A model generated the notes under the pieces. That model did no database searches and was not told where the DNA came from. It was given only the letters and a program-made list of their open reading frames with translations. Below are positions 1 through 10,471 of a stretch of 64,000 nucleotides of DNA, piece by piece. How positions within the stretch are numbered: the first letter of the stretch is position 1; each line of letters opens with the position of its first letter. Position numbers and translations under genes: made by a program. The stretch spans positions 1 to 64,000 of the forward strand of contig NZ_JGZB01000010.1 of the NCBI RefSeq assembly GCF_000741255.1, given 5' to 3'. The DNA comes from Bifidobacterium magnum (GTDB lineage Bacteria > Actinomycetota > Actinomycetes > Actinomycetales > Bifidobacteriaceae).

Positions 1-617
1 GATGCAATGTCACCGCCGTGACGCTGGCCATGCAGCCGGCCATGGCGAACGGGCTTGTTGACGCGTCCACGCTGGTGGCCGACCTCGCCGTGGGCTACTC
101 GGGAGCCGGCAAAAACCTCAAGCGCACGAACCTGCTGGCGAGCGAGGCCATCAATTCAGCCGTCCCGTATTCCGTGGGCGGCACGCACCGCCATATTCCC
201 GAAATCTTGCAGAACTTGCGCCATGCGGCCGGCGAGCCTTGCGATGCGGCGATCTGCTTCACTCCGATGCTTGTGCCCATGTCGCGCGGCATCCTCGCGT
301 CCGTCAGCGCATGCATGAGCGAACGCGCCAAGGCCATGTCCGACGCCGACATCCGCCAAGCGTGGCTTGACGCCTATGCGGACGAATACTTCATTGACGT
401 GCTGCCTGAAGGCATGCTTCCCGCCACACAAAACGTGCTCGGCTCCAACGCCGCCCACGTGCAAGTCGTGGCGGACCGGGCCAGCGGACGCATCCAGGCG
501 TTCGCCGCCATCGACAACCTCAACCGCGGCACGGCCGGCCAAGCCGTGCAATCGCTCAACATCGCGTTGGGCCTGGATGAATCCACCGGTTTAACCAAGA
601 TTGGAGTGGCACCGTGA
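1..617 (+). CDS. argC: N-acetyl-gamma-glutamyl-phosphate reductase, C-terminal part (window-truncated)
   Basis: NADPH-dependent reduction of N-acetylglutamyl phosphate to the semialdehyde, third step of arginine synthesis. The reading frame is open from position 3 and begins C-N-V-T-A, which matches the segment starting at the catalytic Cys of ArgC, so roughly the N-terminal NADP-binding half lies outside the window. The visible part includes the conserved G-A-G-K-N-L-K region, the R-H-I-P-E-I segment and the C-terminal D-N-L-N-R-G-T-A-G-Q-A motif. It overlaps argJ by four bases (GTGA), indicating translational coupling. Identity is secure; the start is not visible. Confidence 0.95.
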   Translation, partial: CNVTAVTLAMQPAMANGLVDASTLVADLAVGYSGAGKNLKRTNLLASEAINSAVPYSVGGTHRHIPEILQNLRHAAGEPCDAAICFTPMLVPMSRGILASVSACMSERAKAMSDADIRQAWLDAYADEYFIDVLPEGMLPATQNVLGSNAAHVQVVADRASGRIQAFAAIDNLNRGTAGQAVQSLNIALGLDESTGLTKIGVAP

Positions 618-1783
618 CCGTTACGTTTCCGAGCGGATTTTCCGCATCCGGCGTGTGCGCGCGCATTTCCGCAGTCCCCGGCAAAAAGGATCTCGCCCTT
701 GTCATGAACGAAGGCCCGTACTGGAACGCCGCGGGCGTGTTCACCACGAACCGTTTCTGCGCGGCCCCCGTACGCTGGACGCGCGCGGCCGTGGCCGACG
801 GGCATCTGCGCGCCGTGGTGCTCAACTCGGGCGGCGCCAACGCGTGCACGGGAGCGGAAGGCTATGAGCAGAGCGTCAAGGAAGCCGAATCCCTTGCCGA
901 CATGCTGGGCATCGACCCCGCCGACATCGGCGTATGCTCCACGGGCATTATCGGCAAACTGCTGCCGCTTGAACGCGTATGCGACGGCATCCTCGCCGCC
1001 TACGCTTCGCTTGGAGACGACGAAAACCACGGCATGGACGCCGCGCAGGCCATCATGACCACCGACACGCGATCCAAAACGGTGGCCATGGAAGGCTCGG
1101 GATACCGCATGGGCGGCATGGTCAAAGGCGCGGGCATGATCGCGCCGCAGCTGGCCACCATGCTGTGTGTGATCACCACGGACGCCGTCGTCAGCTCCGG
1201 ACAGATGCAGGCGGCGCTCAACCTTGCCGTGGACACCACCTTCAACCGCATTGACGTGGACGGATGCATGTCCACCAACGACACGGTGCTGCTATTGTCC
1301 TCGGGCGCCAGCGACGTGGTGCCCGACCCCGACGAGTTCAACGCGCTGGTCAAAGCGTGCTGCAAGGAACTGAGCCAGGCCATCGTCAATGACGGCGAAG
1401 GCTCCAGCCACACCATCCGCATCACCGTTGCGGGCGCCCAGACGCAAGACGCGGCGCTCGCATGCGCCCGCGCCATCGCAGCCTCCAACCTGCTCAAATG
1501 CGCCATCAGCGGCAACGACCCCAATTGGGGCCGCATTGTCAGCTCGCTGGGCACCGTTCCCGTCGGCGTGGCCGCGTTCGACCCCGACCATGTGGACGTG
1601 ACCGTCAACGACGTGTGCGTATGCAGGGGAGGCACTCCCGCCACGGATCCGCGGGAAGTGGACATGGCGCCGCGTCTGGTGCGCATCGACGTGGACCTGC
1701 ACGCGGGCGAGGAATCGGCCGACGTGTGGACCGACGACCTGACGCATGAATACGTGCACATCAACGCGGACTATGAAAGCTGA
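614..1783 (+). CDS. argJ: Bifunctional ornithine acetyltransferase / N-acetylglutamate synthase
   Basis: Transfers acetyl from N-acetylornithine to glutamate and can also use acetyl-CoA, making the arginine pathway cyclic. The 389-residue length is normal for the family. The self-cleavage site is visible: K-G-A-G-M-I-A-P at about 171-178, followed by the nucleophilic Thr182 in L-A-T-M-L. Cleavage there gives alpha and beta chains. The start is GTG at 614, overlapping the argC stop. The stop lies two bases before argB. Cytoplasmic enzyme in the arg operon. Confidence 0.97.
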   Translation: MTVTFPSGFSASGVCARISAVPGKKDLALVMNEGPYWNAAGVFTTNRFCAAPVRWTRAAVADGHLRAVVLNSGGANACTGAEGYEQSVKEAESLADMLGIDPADIGVCSTGIIGKLLPLERVCDGILAAYASLGDDENHGMDAAQAIMTTDTRSKTVAMEGSGYRMGGMVKGAGMIAPQLATMLCVITTDAVVSSGQMQAALNLAVDTTFNRIDVDGCMSTNDTVLLLSSGASDVVPDPDEFNALVKACCKELSQAIVNDGEGSSHTIRITVAGAQTQDAALACARAIAASNLLKCAISGNDPNWGRIVSSLGTVPVGVAAFDPDHVDVTVNDVCVCRGGTPATDPREVDMAPRLVRIDVDLHAGEESADVWTDDLTHEYVHINADYES

Positions 1784-1785
1784 GC

Positions 1786-2751
1786 ATGGTGGAACACAAT
1801 AGGCAGCACGTGGATTTCTCCGACCAGGAAGTGGTCGCCAACTTGGAAAACAGCCAGAAAGCGCAGGTGCTTATCGAAGCGCTCCCATGGCTCGAAGAGT
1901 TCGCCGGGCAGACGGTAGTGGTCAAATACGGCGGCAACGCCATGGTCAACGACGAGTTGCGCCGCTCGTTCGCGCAAGACATGGTGTTCCTGCGCCAGGT
2001 CGGCATGCATCCCGTGGTGGTGCACGGCGGAGGGCCGCAAATCTCCCGCATGCTCAACGCGCTGGGCATCGCCTCGGAATTCAAGGGCGGCCTGCGCGTG
2101 ACCACGCCGGAAGCGATGGACGTGGTGCGCATGGTGCTCACGGGCAAAGTCTCGCGTGACCTCGTCGGACTGATCAACGCGCACGGGCCGTTCGCCGTGG
2201 GCCTTTCGGGCGAGGACGGGGCGCTGTTCCGCGCCACGCAGCGCAAACCCATCATCGAAGGCAAACGCGTGGACGTGGGCCTGGTGGGAGACGTGGTGCG
2301 CGTGGACCCCTCCGCAGTGGAAGACCTCATCCGCGCGGGCCGCATTCCCGTAGTCTCCTCCGTGGCGCCCAATGTGGACGACGCGACGCAGGTGCTCAAC
2401 GTGAACGCCGACTCGGCCGCCGCCGCGCTGGCCGCCGCATTGGGCGCGCGAAAGCTCGTGATCCTCACGGACGTGGAAGGCTTCTACACGAACTGGCCCG
2501 ACCGCGATTCGCTGGCCAGCCGCATTGGCGCGCACACCTTGCGCCAGATCCTTCCCGACCTGGAAGCGGGCATGCGCCCCAAGATGGAAGCGTGCCTGCG
2601 CGCCATCGACGGCGGCGTCAGCCAAGCGCACATCATTGACGGACGCGTGCCGCATTCGATTTTGAACGAAGTGTTTACCAGCGCCGGCATCGGCACCATG
2701 GTGGTGCCCGGAACCGGCATGGACATGAGAGACGGGAAGCACCATGAATGA
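1786..2751 (+). CDS. argB: Acetylglutamate kinase
   Basis: Phosphorylates N-acetylglutamate, the second step of the pathway and usually the arginine-feedback point. The amino acid kinase fold is shown by V-K-Y-G-G-N-A-M at about 47-53 (phosphate-binding glycines) and H-G-G-G-P-Q-I near residue 82. The N-terminal extension of about 30 residues with the N-terminal helix is of the kind found in arginine-sensitive hexameric ArgB enzymes, so feedback inhibition is plausible but inferred. ATG at 1786 follows the argJ stop by two bases. The 3' end overlaps argD by eight bases. Confidence 0.97.
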   Translation: MVEHNRQHVDFSDQEVVANLENSQKAQVLIEALPWLEEFAGQTVVVKYGGNAMVNDELRRSFAQDMVFLRQVGMHPVVVHGGGPQISRMLNALGIASEFKGGLRVTTPEAMDVVRMVLTGKVSRDLVGLINAHGPFAVGLSGEDGALFRATQRKPIIEGKRVDVGLVGDVVRVDPSAVEDLIRAGRIPVVSSVAPNVDDATQVLNVNADSAAAALAAALGARKLVILTDVEGFYTNWPDRDSLASRIGAHTLRQILPDLEAGMRPKMEACLRAIDGGVSQAHIIDGRVPHSILNEVFTSAGIGTMVVPGTGMDMRDGKHHE

Positions 2752-4033
2752 CGCGACCACACCGCAGCGCCAGCGCTCGGACGAATGGACGGACGCGTAC
2801 ACGCGCGTCCATATGAACGTGTTCGGCACGCCGCTGCGCGTCCTGGACCATGGCAAAGGCTGCCACGTGTGGGACGTGGACGGCAACCAATACCTCGACT
2901 TCCTCGCGGGCATCGCCGTGAACGCCTTGGGCTACGCGCATCCCGACTGGGTGAAAGCCGTGGGCGAGCAGGCCGCCAAAGTGGCGCATACCAGCAACTA
3001 TTTCGCCACCGTCCCGCAGATCGAGCTGGCCCAACGCCTGATTGCCCTGGCCGGAGCCCCCGAAGGCTCGCGCGTATATTTCGCGAACTCGGGCGCCGAA
3101 GCGAACGAGGCCGCGCTCAAACTCGCGAAAAAATACGGCGGATCCCTGCCCGACGCGTGGCCCCACATGGGTGACAAGCCCGCGCGCATCCTCGCGCTGA
3201 CCCACGGGTTCCACGGCCGCACCATGGGCGCACTGTCCGCCACATGGAAGCCCGCGATCCGCAAACCGTTCGAACCGCTGGTCCCCAATATCGAATTCGT
3301 GGCAGCCGGCGATGCCGGTGCCATGCGTGACGCGTTCGCCCAGACGGGACTCGGCCACTACGGCAAAGGACCCGTCGCCGCCGTCATCATGGAACTCGTG
3401 CAGGGGGAGGCCGGCGTGGTTCCCCTCAAGGCCGACTATGTGCGTGAAGTGCGCGAACTGTGCACGCAACACGACGCGCTGCTCATCATCGACGAAGTGC
3501 AAACGGGCGTGGGCCGCACGGGCGAATGGTTCGCATTCCAACGGGAAGACCTGGGCGGAGTCGCGCCCGACGTGGTCTCCTTCGCCAAAGGCGTCGCCTC
3601 CGGATTCCCCATGGGCGGCATCATCACATTCGGACCGAAAACGTCCTCCATTCTCGATCCCGGCTCGCACGGCTCCACCTTCGCCGGCAACCCGCTCGGG
3701 GCGGCCGCAGCGCTCGCCACGCTCAACGTGATCGAACGCGACTCGCTGCTCGCCAATGTGGAAGAGCGCGGCAAGCAATTGCGCGAAGGCATTATGGCCA
3801 CGGGCAATCCGCTGTTCGCCTCGGTGCGCGGATCCGGCCTGCTCAACGCGGTGGTGCTCAACCGTCCCTGCGCCCACGAGGCCATGCGATGGTGCCTCGA
3901 CCACGGACTGATCGTGAACGCGGCGGCCCCCTCGGTGCTGCGCCTGGCGCCGCCACTGATCGTAACGGCCGACCAGGTGGACGAGGCACTCGCCATTTTG
4001 GCGCGGATTCCCGCGGATTTGGACAACGACTGA
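2744..4033 (+). CDS. argD: Acetylornithine aminotransferase
   Basis: PLP-dependent transfer of an amino group from glutamate to N-acetylglutamate semialdehyde. It is a class III aminotransferase of normal length. Seen: the N-S-G-A-E-A-N-E substrate/phosphate segment near 115-122, H-G-F-H-G-R-T near 154-160, Asp250 in L-I-I-D-E-V-Q (binds the pyridine N) and the Schiff-base Lys282 in S-F-A-K-G. The start overlaps the end of argB, and an A-G-rich ribosome binding site lies inside argB (GGGAAG before ATG 2744). Arginine versus lysine pathway overlap (DapC activity) cannot be excluded. Confidence 0.97.
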   Translation: MNDATTPQRQRSDEWTDAYTRVHMNVFGTPLRVLDHGKGCHVWDVDGNQYLDFLAGIAVNALGYAHPDWVKAVGEQAAKVAHTSNYFATVPQIELAQRLIALAGAPEGSRVYFANSGAEANEAALKLAKKYGGSLPDAWPHMGDKPARILALTHGFHGRTMGALSATWKPAIRKPFEPLVPNIEFVAAGDAGAMRDAFAQTGLGHYGKGPVAAVIMELVQGEAGVVPLKADYVREVRELCTQHDALLIIDEVQTGVGRTGEWFAFQREDLGGVAPDVVSFAKGVASGFPMGGIITFGPKTSSILDPGSHGSTFAGNPLGAAAALATLNVIERDSLLANVEERGKQLREGIMATGNPLFASVRGSGLLNAVVLNRPCAHEAMRWCLDHGLIVNAAAPSVLRLAPPLIVTADQVDEALAILARIPADLDND

Positions 4034-4058
4034 TTTTTTTACAAGAAAGGCTTGGCTT

Positions 4059-5024
4059 ATGGCACAGCAGTTACGGCACATGTTGCGTGACGACGACGTA
4101 ACGCACGAGGAACAAAAGCAGATTCTGGAATTGGGCATGAAATTCCGCGAGAACCGGCACTACCACATGCCGTTCGCGGGGCCGCAAGGCGTGGCCGTGC
4201 TGTTCGACAAGCCGAGCACGCGCACGCGCTCAAGCTTCTCGATCGGCGTGGCCGAATTGGGCGGCTATCCGCTGGTCGTCGACAAGTCCGGCTCCCAGCT
4301 GGGCCGCGGCGAGCCCGTGGAAGATACGGCGCGCGTGCTCACGCGCATGGCGAGCGCCATCGTATGGCGCACGTTCGGTCAGGACCGTGTCGAGACGATG
4401 GCCGAATATTCCACCGTTCCCGTCGTCAACGCGCTGACCGACGACTTCCATCCGTGCCAGGTGCTGGCCGATTTCCTCACCATCGCGCAGCACAAGGGCG
4501 GCGTGGACGCGCTTGAGGGCATGACGATCGCCTATGTGGGCGATGCCGCGAACAATATGGCGAATTCCTACCTGCTGGCCGGCGCGGTGGCGGGCATGCA
4601 TGTGCGCGTGGCCGGACCGTACGGATTCCTGCCGCGCGAGGACATTGTCGCCGACGCTGAACGCATCGCGGCCACTACGGGCGGCTCGATCCTCGTGACC
4701 ACGGACGTGCGCGAGGCGGTGGCGGGAGCGGATTGCATTTTCACCGATACTTGGGTATCAATGGGTGAGGAAAGCGAATACGCGGTAAGGTCCAAGCCGT
4801 TCTGGCCCTACCAGGTGAACGAGTCGCTGATGGCATTGGCGAAGCCCGACGCCCTGTTCCAGCATTGTTTGCCCGCGTATCGCGGAAAGGAAGTCACGGC
4901 CGCCGTCATTGACGGCCCCCAGTCGGTAGTCTGGGATGAGGCCGAGAACAGGCTTCATGCACAAAAGGCACTGCTTACGTGGCTTATCGGTAAGCAACGA
5001 GACGACGAAAGCTTATTACTCTAA
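4059..5024 (+). CDS. argF: Ornithine carbamoyltransferase
   Basis: Condenses ornithine with carbamoyl phosphate to citrulline. The carbamoyl-phosphate motif S-T-R-T-R is at 53-57, and the ornithine-binding H-C-L-P-A-Y-R-G motif is near residue 273. The 321-residue length fits an anabolic OTCase. A ribosome binding site AGAAAGG precedes ATG 4059 after a 25-base gap from argD. The TAA stop overlaps the ATG of argR (TAATG), so the pathway repressor is translated together with the enzymes. No catabolic arcA or arcC is nearby, which supports a biosynthetic role. Confidence 0.97.
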   Translation: MAQQLRHMLRDDDVTHEEQKQILELGMKFRENRHYHMPFAGPQGVAVLFDKPSTRTRSSFSIGVAELGGYPLVVDKSGSQLGRGEPVEDTARVLTRMASAIVWRTFGQDRVETMAEYSTVPVVNALTDDFHPCQVLADFLTIAQHKGGVDALEGMTIAYVGDAANNMANSYLLAGAVAGMHVRVAGPYGFLPREDIVADAERIAATTGGSILVTTDVREAVAGADCIFTDTWVSMGEESEYAVRSKPFWPYQVNESLMALAKPDALFQHCLPAYRGKEVTAAVIDGPQSVVWDEAENRLHAQKALLTWLIGKQRDDESLLL

Positions 5025-5533
5025 TGACACAGCAATACGACAACATGTTCCGTCCCGCAACCAGAACCGCGCGTCTGAACGCCATTGAACAGGCGTTGCG
5101 CGCGCACGTGATCACGTCCCAGGCACAGTTGGCCGCCATTCTGGCGCAGCAGGGCATCGACGTGACGCAGGCGACGCTGAGCCGTGATCTCGACGAGATC
5201 CACGCGGCGAAAAGCAGGCTGGCGGACGGCACCATGGCGTATATGCTTCCCGACCACGATCCGAACATGCATCCCGAGGATCTCGTGGACGAGAAGGAAG
5301 AGCAGCATATGGCGCGCGTGCTGTCCGGACTGGTCACTTCCGTGGCCCGCGCCAACAACCTCATCGTGATCCATACCTCCAGCGGTGCGGCCCAGTATGT
5401 GGCCAGCGTCATCGACCGCCAGATCACCCAGGAAGTGCTGGGCACCATCGCGGGCGACGACACGGTGCTGGTGATCTGTGCGACGGACGCCATCGCGCAG
5501 GAAAAAACGGACTGGCTCGTCAATATCGACTAG
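5024..5533 (+). CDS. argR: Arginine repressor
   Basis: Arginine-responsive hexameric DNA-binding repressor. The N-terminal winged helix carries the segment [11 protein letters not shown] (about 48-58), the recognition helix region of ArgR. The C-terminal oligomerisation/arginine-binding domain ends with G-D-D-T-V-L-V-I-C (about 146-154), where the GDD-type arginine contacts are found. The 169-residue length is usual. It sits inside the operon it presumably controls and is translationally coupled to argF. Autoregulation is inferred. Confidence 0.96.
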   Translation: MTQQYDNMFRPATRTARLNAIEQALRAHVITSQAQLAAILAQQGIDVTQATLSRDLDEIHAAKSRLADGTMAYMLPDHDPNMHPEDLVDEKEEQHMARVLSGLVTSVARANNLIVIHTSSGAAQYVASVIDRQITQEVLGTIAGDDTVLVICATDAIAQEKTDWLVNID

Positions 5534-5550
5534 TACCGCGGCACGCACGG

Positions 5551-5589
5551 TGAATATATATACAGACCATTGTATACTTTTATGTATCA
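5551..5589. promoter_or_regulatory. Possible ArgR operator region upstream of argG
   Basis: The 73-base argR-argG gap is AT-rich in a GC-rich operon. It holds two adjacent AT-rich, roughly dyad-like stretches: TGAATATATATACA (5551-5564) and TGTATACTTTTATGTATCA (5571-5589). Both resemble the loose T-G-A-A-T-A/T-rich-A-T-T-C-A pattern of ARG boxes. This would give argG its own ArgR-controlled transcription. The match is approximate and the assignment is inference. Confidence 0.35.
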
Positions 5590-5606
5590 AATGAAAGGGA
5601 TACCCG

Positions 5607-6845
5607 ATGACTGAACAAAACCGCATCGTATTGGCATATTCCGGTGGCCTGGACACTTCCGTGGCAATTCCGTACCTGAAGGACCGCACCGGCAAAGACG
5701 TGGTGGCCGTGTCCTTGGACGTCGGACAGGGCGGCGAAAGCCTCGAAACCATCAAGGAGCGCGCGCTGGCTTGCGGCGCCGTGGAATCCTACGTGGTCGA
5801 CGCCCGCGACGAATTCGCCAACGAATACTGCATGCTCGCGCTGCAGGCCAACGCCATGTACGAAGGCGTCTACCCGCTGGTGTCCGCCATCTCGCGCCCG
5901 CTGATCACCAAGCATCTCGTGCGCGCCGCCCACCAGTTCGGCGCCGACACCATCGCCCACGGCTGCACGGGCAAAGGCAACGACCAAGTGCGTTTCGAGG
6001 TCTCGATCCAGTCGATCGACCCGACACTCAAGGCCATCAGCCCGATCCGCGACCTGTCGCTGACGCGCGACGTGGAAATCGCGTACGCCAACGAGCACAA
6101 CCTGCCGATCGTGCAGACCGAAAAGAGCCCGTTCTCCATCGACCAGAACGTGTGGGGCCGCGCCATTGAAACGGGCTTCCTCGAAGATCCGTGGAACGCG
6201 CCGACCAAGGACTGCTATTCCTACACCGACGATCCGGACTTCCCGCCTGTCGAGGACGAAGTCGTCATCGAATTCAAGCAGGGCATCCCCGTCAAGATCG
6301 ACGGCCGCGACGTCACGCCGCTGCAGGCCATCGAAGAGATGAACCGCCGCGCCGGCGCCCAGGGCATCGGCCGCGTCGACCTGATCGAAGACCGCCTCGT
6401 GGGCATCAAGTCGCGCGAACTGTATGAGGCGCCGGGCGCCATCGCACTGATCACCGCGCACCAGGAACTCGAAAACTGCTGCCTCGAACGCGAACAGCAC
6501 CGCATCAAGCGCGACATCGACAAGCGCTGGGGCGAGCTCGTCTACGACGCGCAGTGGTTCAGCCCCGCCGTCAAGTCGCTCAACGCCTTCATTCGCGACA
6601 CCCAGGAATACGTGTCCGGCGAAATCCGCATGGTCATGCACGCCGGCCGCGCCGTGGTGGTGGGACGCCGCTCCGACAGCTCCCTGTACGACTACAACCT
6701 CGCGACCTACGATTCGGGAGACTCCTTCGACCAGCACGCCTCGAACGGATTCATCGAGATCTACGGACTGCCCACCAAGGTGGCCGCCGCCCGCGACGTG
6801 AAATTCGGCAACGGCATCGAAGTCCCGCAAAACGACGTAGAGTAG
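5607..6845 (+). CDS. argG: Argininosuccinate synthase
   Basis: ATP-dependent joining of citrulline and aspartate. The N-type PP-loop A-Y-S-G-G-L-D-T-S is at 10-18, and the [12 protein letters not shown] segment characteristic of ArgG is near 119-130. The 412-residue length is normal. ATG 5607 follows an AAAGGG ribosome binding site. It is preceded by an AT-rich gap that may hold an internal promoter or operator. Cytoplasmic, penultimate step of arginine synthesis. Confidence 0.98.
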   Translation: MTEQNRIVLAYSGGLDTSVAIPYLKDRTGKDVVAVSLDVGQGGESLETIKERALACGAVESYVVDARDEFANEYCMLALQANAMYEGVYPLVSAISRPLITKHLVRAAHQFGADTIAHGCTGKGNDQVRFEVSIQSIDPTLKAISPIRDLSLTRDVEIAYANEHNLPIVQTEKSPFSIDQNVWGRAIETGFLEDPWNAPTKDCYSYTDDPDFPPVEDEVVIEFKQGIPVKIDGRDVTPLQAIEEMNRRAGAQGIGRVDLIEDRLVGIKSRELYEAPGAIALITAHQELENCCLEREQHRIKRDIDKRWGELVYDAQWFSPAVKSLNAFIRDTQEYVSGEIRMVMHAGRAVVVGRRSDSSLYDYNLATYDSGDSFDQHASNGFIEIYGLPTKVAAARDVKFGNGIEVPQNDVE

Positions 6846-6872
6846 CCAAGCCAAGGAAAGCAGGCCAATCCC

Positions 6873-8378
6873 ATGACCGACAACACGGCATCACAACCAT
6901 CGGCACCACAGGAAGAGCATCTGGCGCTCTGGGGAGGACGTTTCTCCTCGGGCCCGTCCGCCGCGCTCGCCAAACTGAGCAAATCCACCCAGTTCGACTG
7001 GCGCCTCGCCGACGACGACATCGCCGGGTCGAGGGCCCACGCCCGCGCGCTCGGCCGCGCCGGCCTGCTCAACGGCGAAGAGCTCAACCGCATGGAACAG
7101 GCGCTCGACGAGCTTCAACGCCAAGTCGACAGCGGCGAATTCGAACCGCGCGAAGATGACGAGGACGAGGCGACCGCGTTGGAACGCGGACTGCTGGCCA
7201 TTGCGGGCGACGAACTTGGCGGCAAACTGCGCGCCGGACGCTCGCGCAACGACCAGATCGCCACGCTGATCCGCATGTGGCTGCGCCGCCACGCACGCGT
7301 TATCGCCAACCTTGTGCTCGACACCTGCGACGCGATCATCGACCAGGCCAAGCGCGCCGGCAACACCGTCATGCCCGGCCGCACGCACATGCAGCACGCC
7401 CAGCCCGTCCTGCTCGCGCACCAGCTCATGGCGCACGTATGGCCGCTGCTGCGCGACGTGCAGCGCCTCGTGGACTGGGACGCGCGCATCAACTACAGCC
7501 CGTACGGCGCCGGAGCGCTCGCGGGCAACACGCTGGGACTGTCTCCCATGTCCGTGGCGCAGGAGCTGGGCTTCGCGAACGTGACGGCCAACTCCATCGA
7601 CGGCACGTCTTCGCGCGACCTTGTCGCCGAATTCTCGTTCGTCGCCGCCATGATCGGCGTGGACCTGAGCCGCCTTTCGGAAGAAATCATCATCTGGAAC
7701 TCCCAAGAATTCTCGTTCGTCAAACTCGACGACGCGTATTCCACGGGCTCCTCGATCATGCCGCAGAAGAAGAATCCGGACATCGCGGAACTGACGCGCG
7801 GCAAGGCCGGACGCCTGATCGGCGACCTGACGGGACTTCTCGCCACCTTGAAGGGCCTGCCCACCGCGTATGCGCGCGATCTGCAGGAAGACAAGGAGGC
7901 CGTGTTCGACCAGGTGGACACGCTTGAAGTGGTGCTGCCGGCGTTCACGGGCATGGTCGCCACGATGGTCTTCCAGACCGAACGCCTGGAACAGGAGGCG
8001 CCCACGGGCTTCGCGCTTGCTACGGACATCGCCGAATGGCTTGTGAAGAACGGCGTCCCGTTCCGCCACGCCCACGAACTTTCCGGAGCCTGCGTCAAGC
8101 TGGCGGAAGGCCGCGGACAGGAACTGTGGGATTTGACGGACGAGGATTTCGTGGAAACCTTCCAGGAATTCGTCGCGCCCGAACTGGCGCCCGAAGTGCG
8201 CGGCGTGCTGTCGGCCGCCGGGTCCGTCTCGTCGCGCAACGGCAAGGGCGGCACGGCGCCGCTGCGCGTGCGCGAACAGATTGTGGCCGCCAAAAGCGAG
8301 ACCGAAGCGTTGCGCGCATTCGGCCGTTCGAATAGTGACGGCACGGCCTTCAAGCCGGCGCATAGTCTGAAAGGGTGA
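6873..8378 (+). CDS. argH: Argininosuccinate lyase
   Basis: Cleaves argininosuccinate to arginine and fumarate. It is a fumarase/aspartase-superfamily enzyme with the signature loop [12 protein letters not shown] at 292-303, G-R-S-R-N-D-Q around 120, and the T-H-M-Q-H-A-Q-P segment around 170. At 501 residues it is slightly longer than many homologues. The extra length is an N-terminal tail and a C-terminal F-K-P-A-H-S-L-K-G end. An AAGGAAAG ribosome binding site lies upstream. Its TGA overlaps the GTG of the next gene. Confidence 0.98.
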   Translation: MTDNTASQPSAPQEEHLALWGGRFSSGPSAALAKLSKSTQFDWRLADDDIAGSRAHARALGRAGLLNGEELNRMEQALDELQRQVDSGEFEPREDDEDEATALERGLLAIAGDELGGKLRAGRSRNDQIATLIRMWLRRHARVIANLVLDTCDAIIDQAKRAGNTVMPGRTHMQHAQPVLLAHQLMAHVWPLLRDVQRLVDWDARINYSPYGAGALAGNTLGLSPMSVAQELGFANVTANSIDGTSSRDLVAEFSFVAAMIGVDLSRLSEEIIIWNSQEFSFVKLDDAYSTGSSIMPQKKNPDIAELTRGKAGRLIGDLTGLLATLKGLPTAYARDLQEDKEAVFDQVDTLEVVLPAFTGMVATMVFQTERLEQEAPTGFALATDIAEWLVKNGVPFRHAHELSGACVKLAEGRGQELWDLTDEDFVETFQEFVAPELAPEVRGVLSAAGSVSSRNGKGGTAPLRVREQIVAAKSETEALRAFGRSNSDGTAFKPAHSLKG

Positions 8379-8845
8379 TTTCTAGAACCGCCATCGACCG
8401 TATCGTGCAGTATTACGGACGCGACATTCTCGAACACGAGAATATGGAAATAACCAAGTCCGCGATGCAGCACGGTACGGTCTCCACATATGAACATTCC
8501 CTCAAAGTGGCCCGTCTGGCCGTCCATTTGGCCGACAAGCTGCGTCTATGGAACCATGTGGACTTGCGTTCGCTCGTACGCATCGCGCTGCTCCACGACT
8601 ATTTCCTCTACGACTGGCACCATGTGGGGGACGGGTCGCACCGGTTCCACGGATTCCGCCACGGGTTCCGCGCCGCACGCAACGCGCACCGCGACTTTTC
8701 ACTCGACAAAGTGGAACGCAACGGCATCCGCCACCACATGTTTCCGCTGACGCCGATCCCGCCTCGCTTCCTCGAGGGAATCCTCGTGTCCCTCGCCGAC
8801 AAAATCAGCGCCACATATGAAACCTTCCATATCGAACGCTGGTAG
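8375..8845 (+). CDS. HD-domain protein (putative phosphohydrolase)
   Basis: A 156-residue HD-superfamily protein. The metal-binding pattern appears as an N-terminal His in T-Y-E-H-S-L-K-V-A (about 35), the HD dyad in [11 protein letters not shown] (about 74-75), and downstream His residues in I-R-H-H-M-F-P. These fit a small HD hydrolase of the kind acting on nucleotides or phosphoesters; the substrate is unknown. GTG at 8375 overlaps the argH stop by four bases, so it is translationally coupled to the arg operon. A role in arginine synthesis is not implied by the fold. Confidence 0.75.
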   Translation: MISRTAIDRIVQYYGRDILEHENMEITKSAMQHGTVSTYEHSLKVARLAVHLADKLRLWNHVDLRSLVRIALLHDYFLYDWHHVGDGSHRFHGFRHGFRAARNAHRDFSLDKVERNGIRHHMFPLTPIPPRFLEGILVSLADKISATYETFHIERW

Positions 8846-8993
8846 GCGCCGCCACATCCAAAAGGGCGCCGCATAAATGGCAAACCTAATAATCGCAACG
8901 GTTTTTCTGTCTTGTGTTGCTGCCACACTGGTACAGCTACGCGGTACGCCGCGCGGCGGTATCCACCATGAGGCAACAAGGAGAAAGTGACCG

Positions 8994-10319
8994 ATGGCTC
9001 ACGTAATCGACTTTAAAGAAGCAGGATTTGATTCGCTTCTCGACGAATTGCAGTGGCGCGGCTTGATCTCCCAGTCTACTGACCGGGAGCGGCTCGCGCA
9101 GACGTTGAACGGAGAGCCGGTTACGTATTATTGCGGTTACGATCCCACCGCCGCTTCGCTGCATATCGGCAACCTCGTGCAGCTGATCATCATGCGCCAC
9201 CTGCAGGAAGCCGGACACCACCCGATCGCGCTGGTCGGCGGCGCCACGGGCCTGATCGGCGATCCGCGCCAGTCGGGCGAGCGTACGCTCAACTCCAAGG
9301 AGATCGTGGCGGGCTGGGCCGAGCGCCTCAAGCGCCAGATCGGCAACATCCTCGTTCAGGACGGCAACAATCCCGTACAGTTCGTCTCGAACTACGACTG
9401 GACGGCGTCCATGAACGTCATCGACTTTTTGCGCGACGTCGGCAAGAACTTCCGACTGGGCACCATGCTCGCCAAGGACATTGTGGCCAGGCGCCTGAAC
9501 TCCGAAGAGGGCATCTCGTTCACCGAGTTCAGCTACCAGGTGCTGCAGGGCAACGACTTCCTGCACCTGTTCGACGAGTTCGGCTGTGTGCTGGAGCTGG
9601 GCGGCTCCGACCAGTGGGGCAATCTGACGTCCGGCCTCGACCTGATTCACAAGGTGCGCGGCGTGGACGTCAACGTCATGACGAGCCCCATCATTACGGA
9701 CGCGCAGGGCAAGAAGTTCGGCAAGTCCGAAGGCAACGCCGTGTGGCTTGACCCGACCATGCTCAGCCCCTACAAGTTCTACCAGTTCTGGATCAACCGT
9801 CCCGACGCGGAAATGGAAAGCCTGCTCAAGGCGTTCACGTTCCTGCCGAAGGCCGAGATCGAGCGCCTCGTGCACGAAAGCGAGACGAACCCGGGCGCCC
9901 GCGAAGCGCAGCGTACGCTGGCTTGGGAAGTGACGAGCCTGGTCCATGGCGAAGACGCGACGCGGGCCGCCATCGAGGCTTCGGGCGCGTTGTTCGGCCG
10001 TGGCGGCGATTTGCGCGCCATCGACGAGGCCACGCTGGAAAGCGCTCTGGACGGCTTGAAGGTTGAAGACGAGGACGGTGGCAAGGAATTCGCCCAGGCC
10101 CATGTGGATGAACGCGTGGCCGAAGCGGCCGTGACGGCCGGACTGTTCAAGTCGCTGTCCGAAGCGCGCAAGACGATCAAGTCGGGCGGCGTGTACCTCA
10201 ACAACACGCGCGTGGAAGACACCGAGCAGACGCTTGGCGCCGACGATTTCCTCGCCCGGCGTTTCGCGCTGATCCGCCGTGGCAAGAAAGCCCTCGGCGT
10301 GGTGGAACTCGGCGAGTGA
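8994..10319 (+). CDS. tyrS: Tyrosyl-tRNA synthetase
   Basis: Charges tRNA-Tyr. It is a class I synthetase with the HIGH-type motif H-I-G-N at 57-60 and the KMSKS-type motif K-F-G-K-S-E-G-N near residue 240. A C-terminal S4-like RNA-binding domain follows ([11 protein letters not shown] region). Length 441 residues is normal for the bacterial enzyme. A clear AAGGAG (8978-8983) sits eleven bases before ATG 8994. The 148-base gap upstream suggests its own promoter. Confidence 0.97.
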   Translation: MAHVIDFKEAGFDSLLDELQWRGLISQSTDRERLAQTLNGEPVTYYCGYDPTAASLHIGNLVQLIIMRHLQEAGHHPIALVGGATGLIGDPRQSGERTLNSKEIVAGWAERLKRQIGNILVQDGNNPVQFVSNYDWTASMNVIDFLRDVGKNFRLGTMLAKDIVARRLNSEEGISFTEFSYQVLQGNDFLHLFDEFGCVLELGGSDQWGNLTSGLDLIHKVRGVDVNVMTSPIITDAQGKKFGKSEGNAVWLDPTMLSPYKFYQFWINRPDAEMESLLKAFTFLPKAEIERLVHESETNPGAREAQRTLAWEVTSLVHGEDATRAAIEASGALFGRGGDLRAIDEATLESALDGLKVEDEDGGKEFAQAHVDERVAEAAVTAGLFKSLSEARKTIKSGGVYLNNTRVEDTEQTLGADDFLARRFALIRRGKKALGVVELGE

Positions 10320-10471
10320 TTCGTGACGCTACTATAGTTTTCTATAGTTTCCCCCTAAAGCGGTGTGCCGTACAGGCGCGCCGCATTGTGGGTTTTACCG
10401 GCAGCGCGTATTGACACGTATTAACTAATAGATAACCATGGGCGCAGGCCCAACGAAGATAAAGGACAAAC

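Noticed and set aside
2675..4138. A 487-codon minus-strand frame
   Set aside because: It is antisense to argB, argD and argF with no recognisable domain; a mirror of their codon bias.
8846..8993. GGCGCC-containing dyad (about 8848-8875) before tyrS, considered as a terminator or T-box
   Set aside because: The stem is short without a T-run, and no T-box specifier or antiterminator elements are visible.
10411..10440. TTGACA at 10411 as a promoter for the Arg-rich protein gene
   Set aside because: No acceptable -10 box at 15-19 bases, so it is not reported as a feature.
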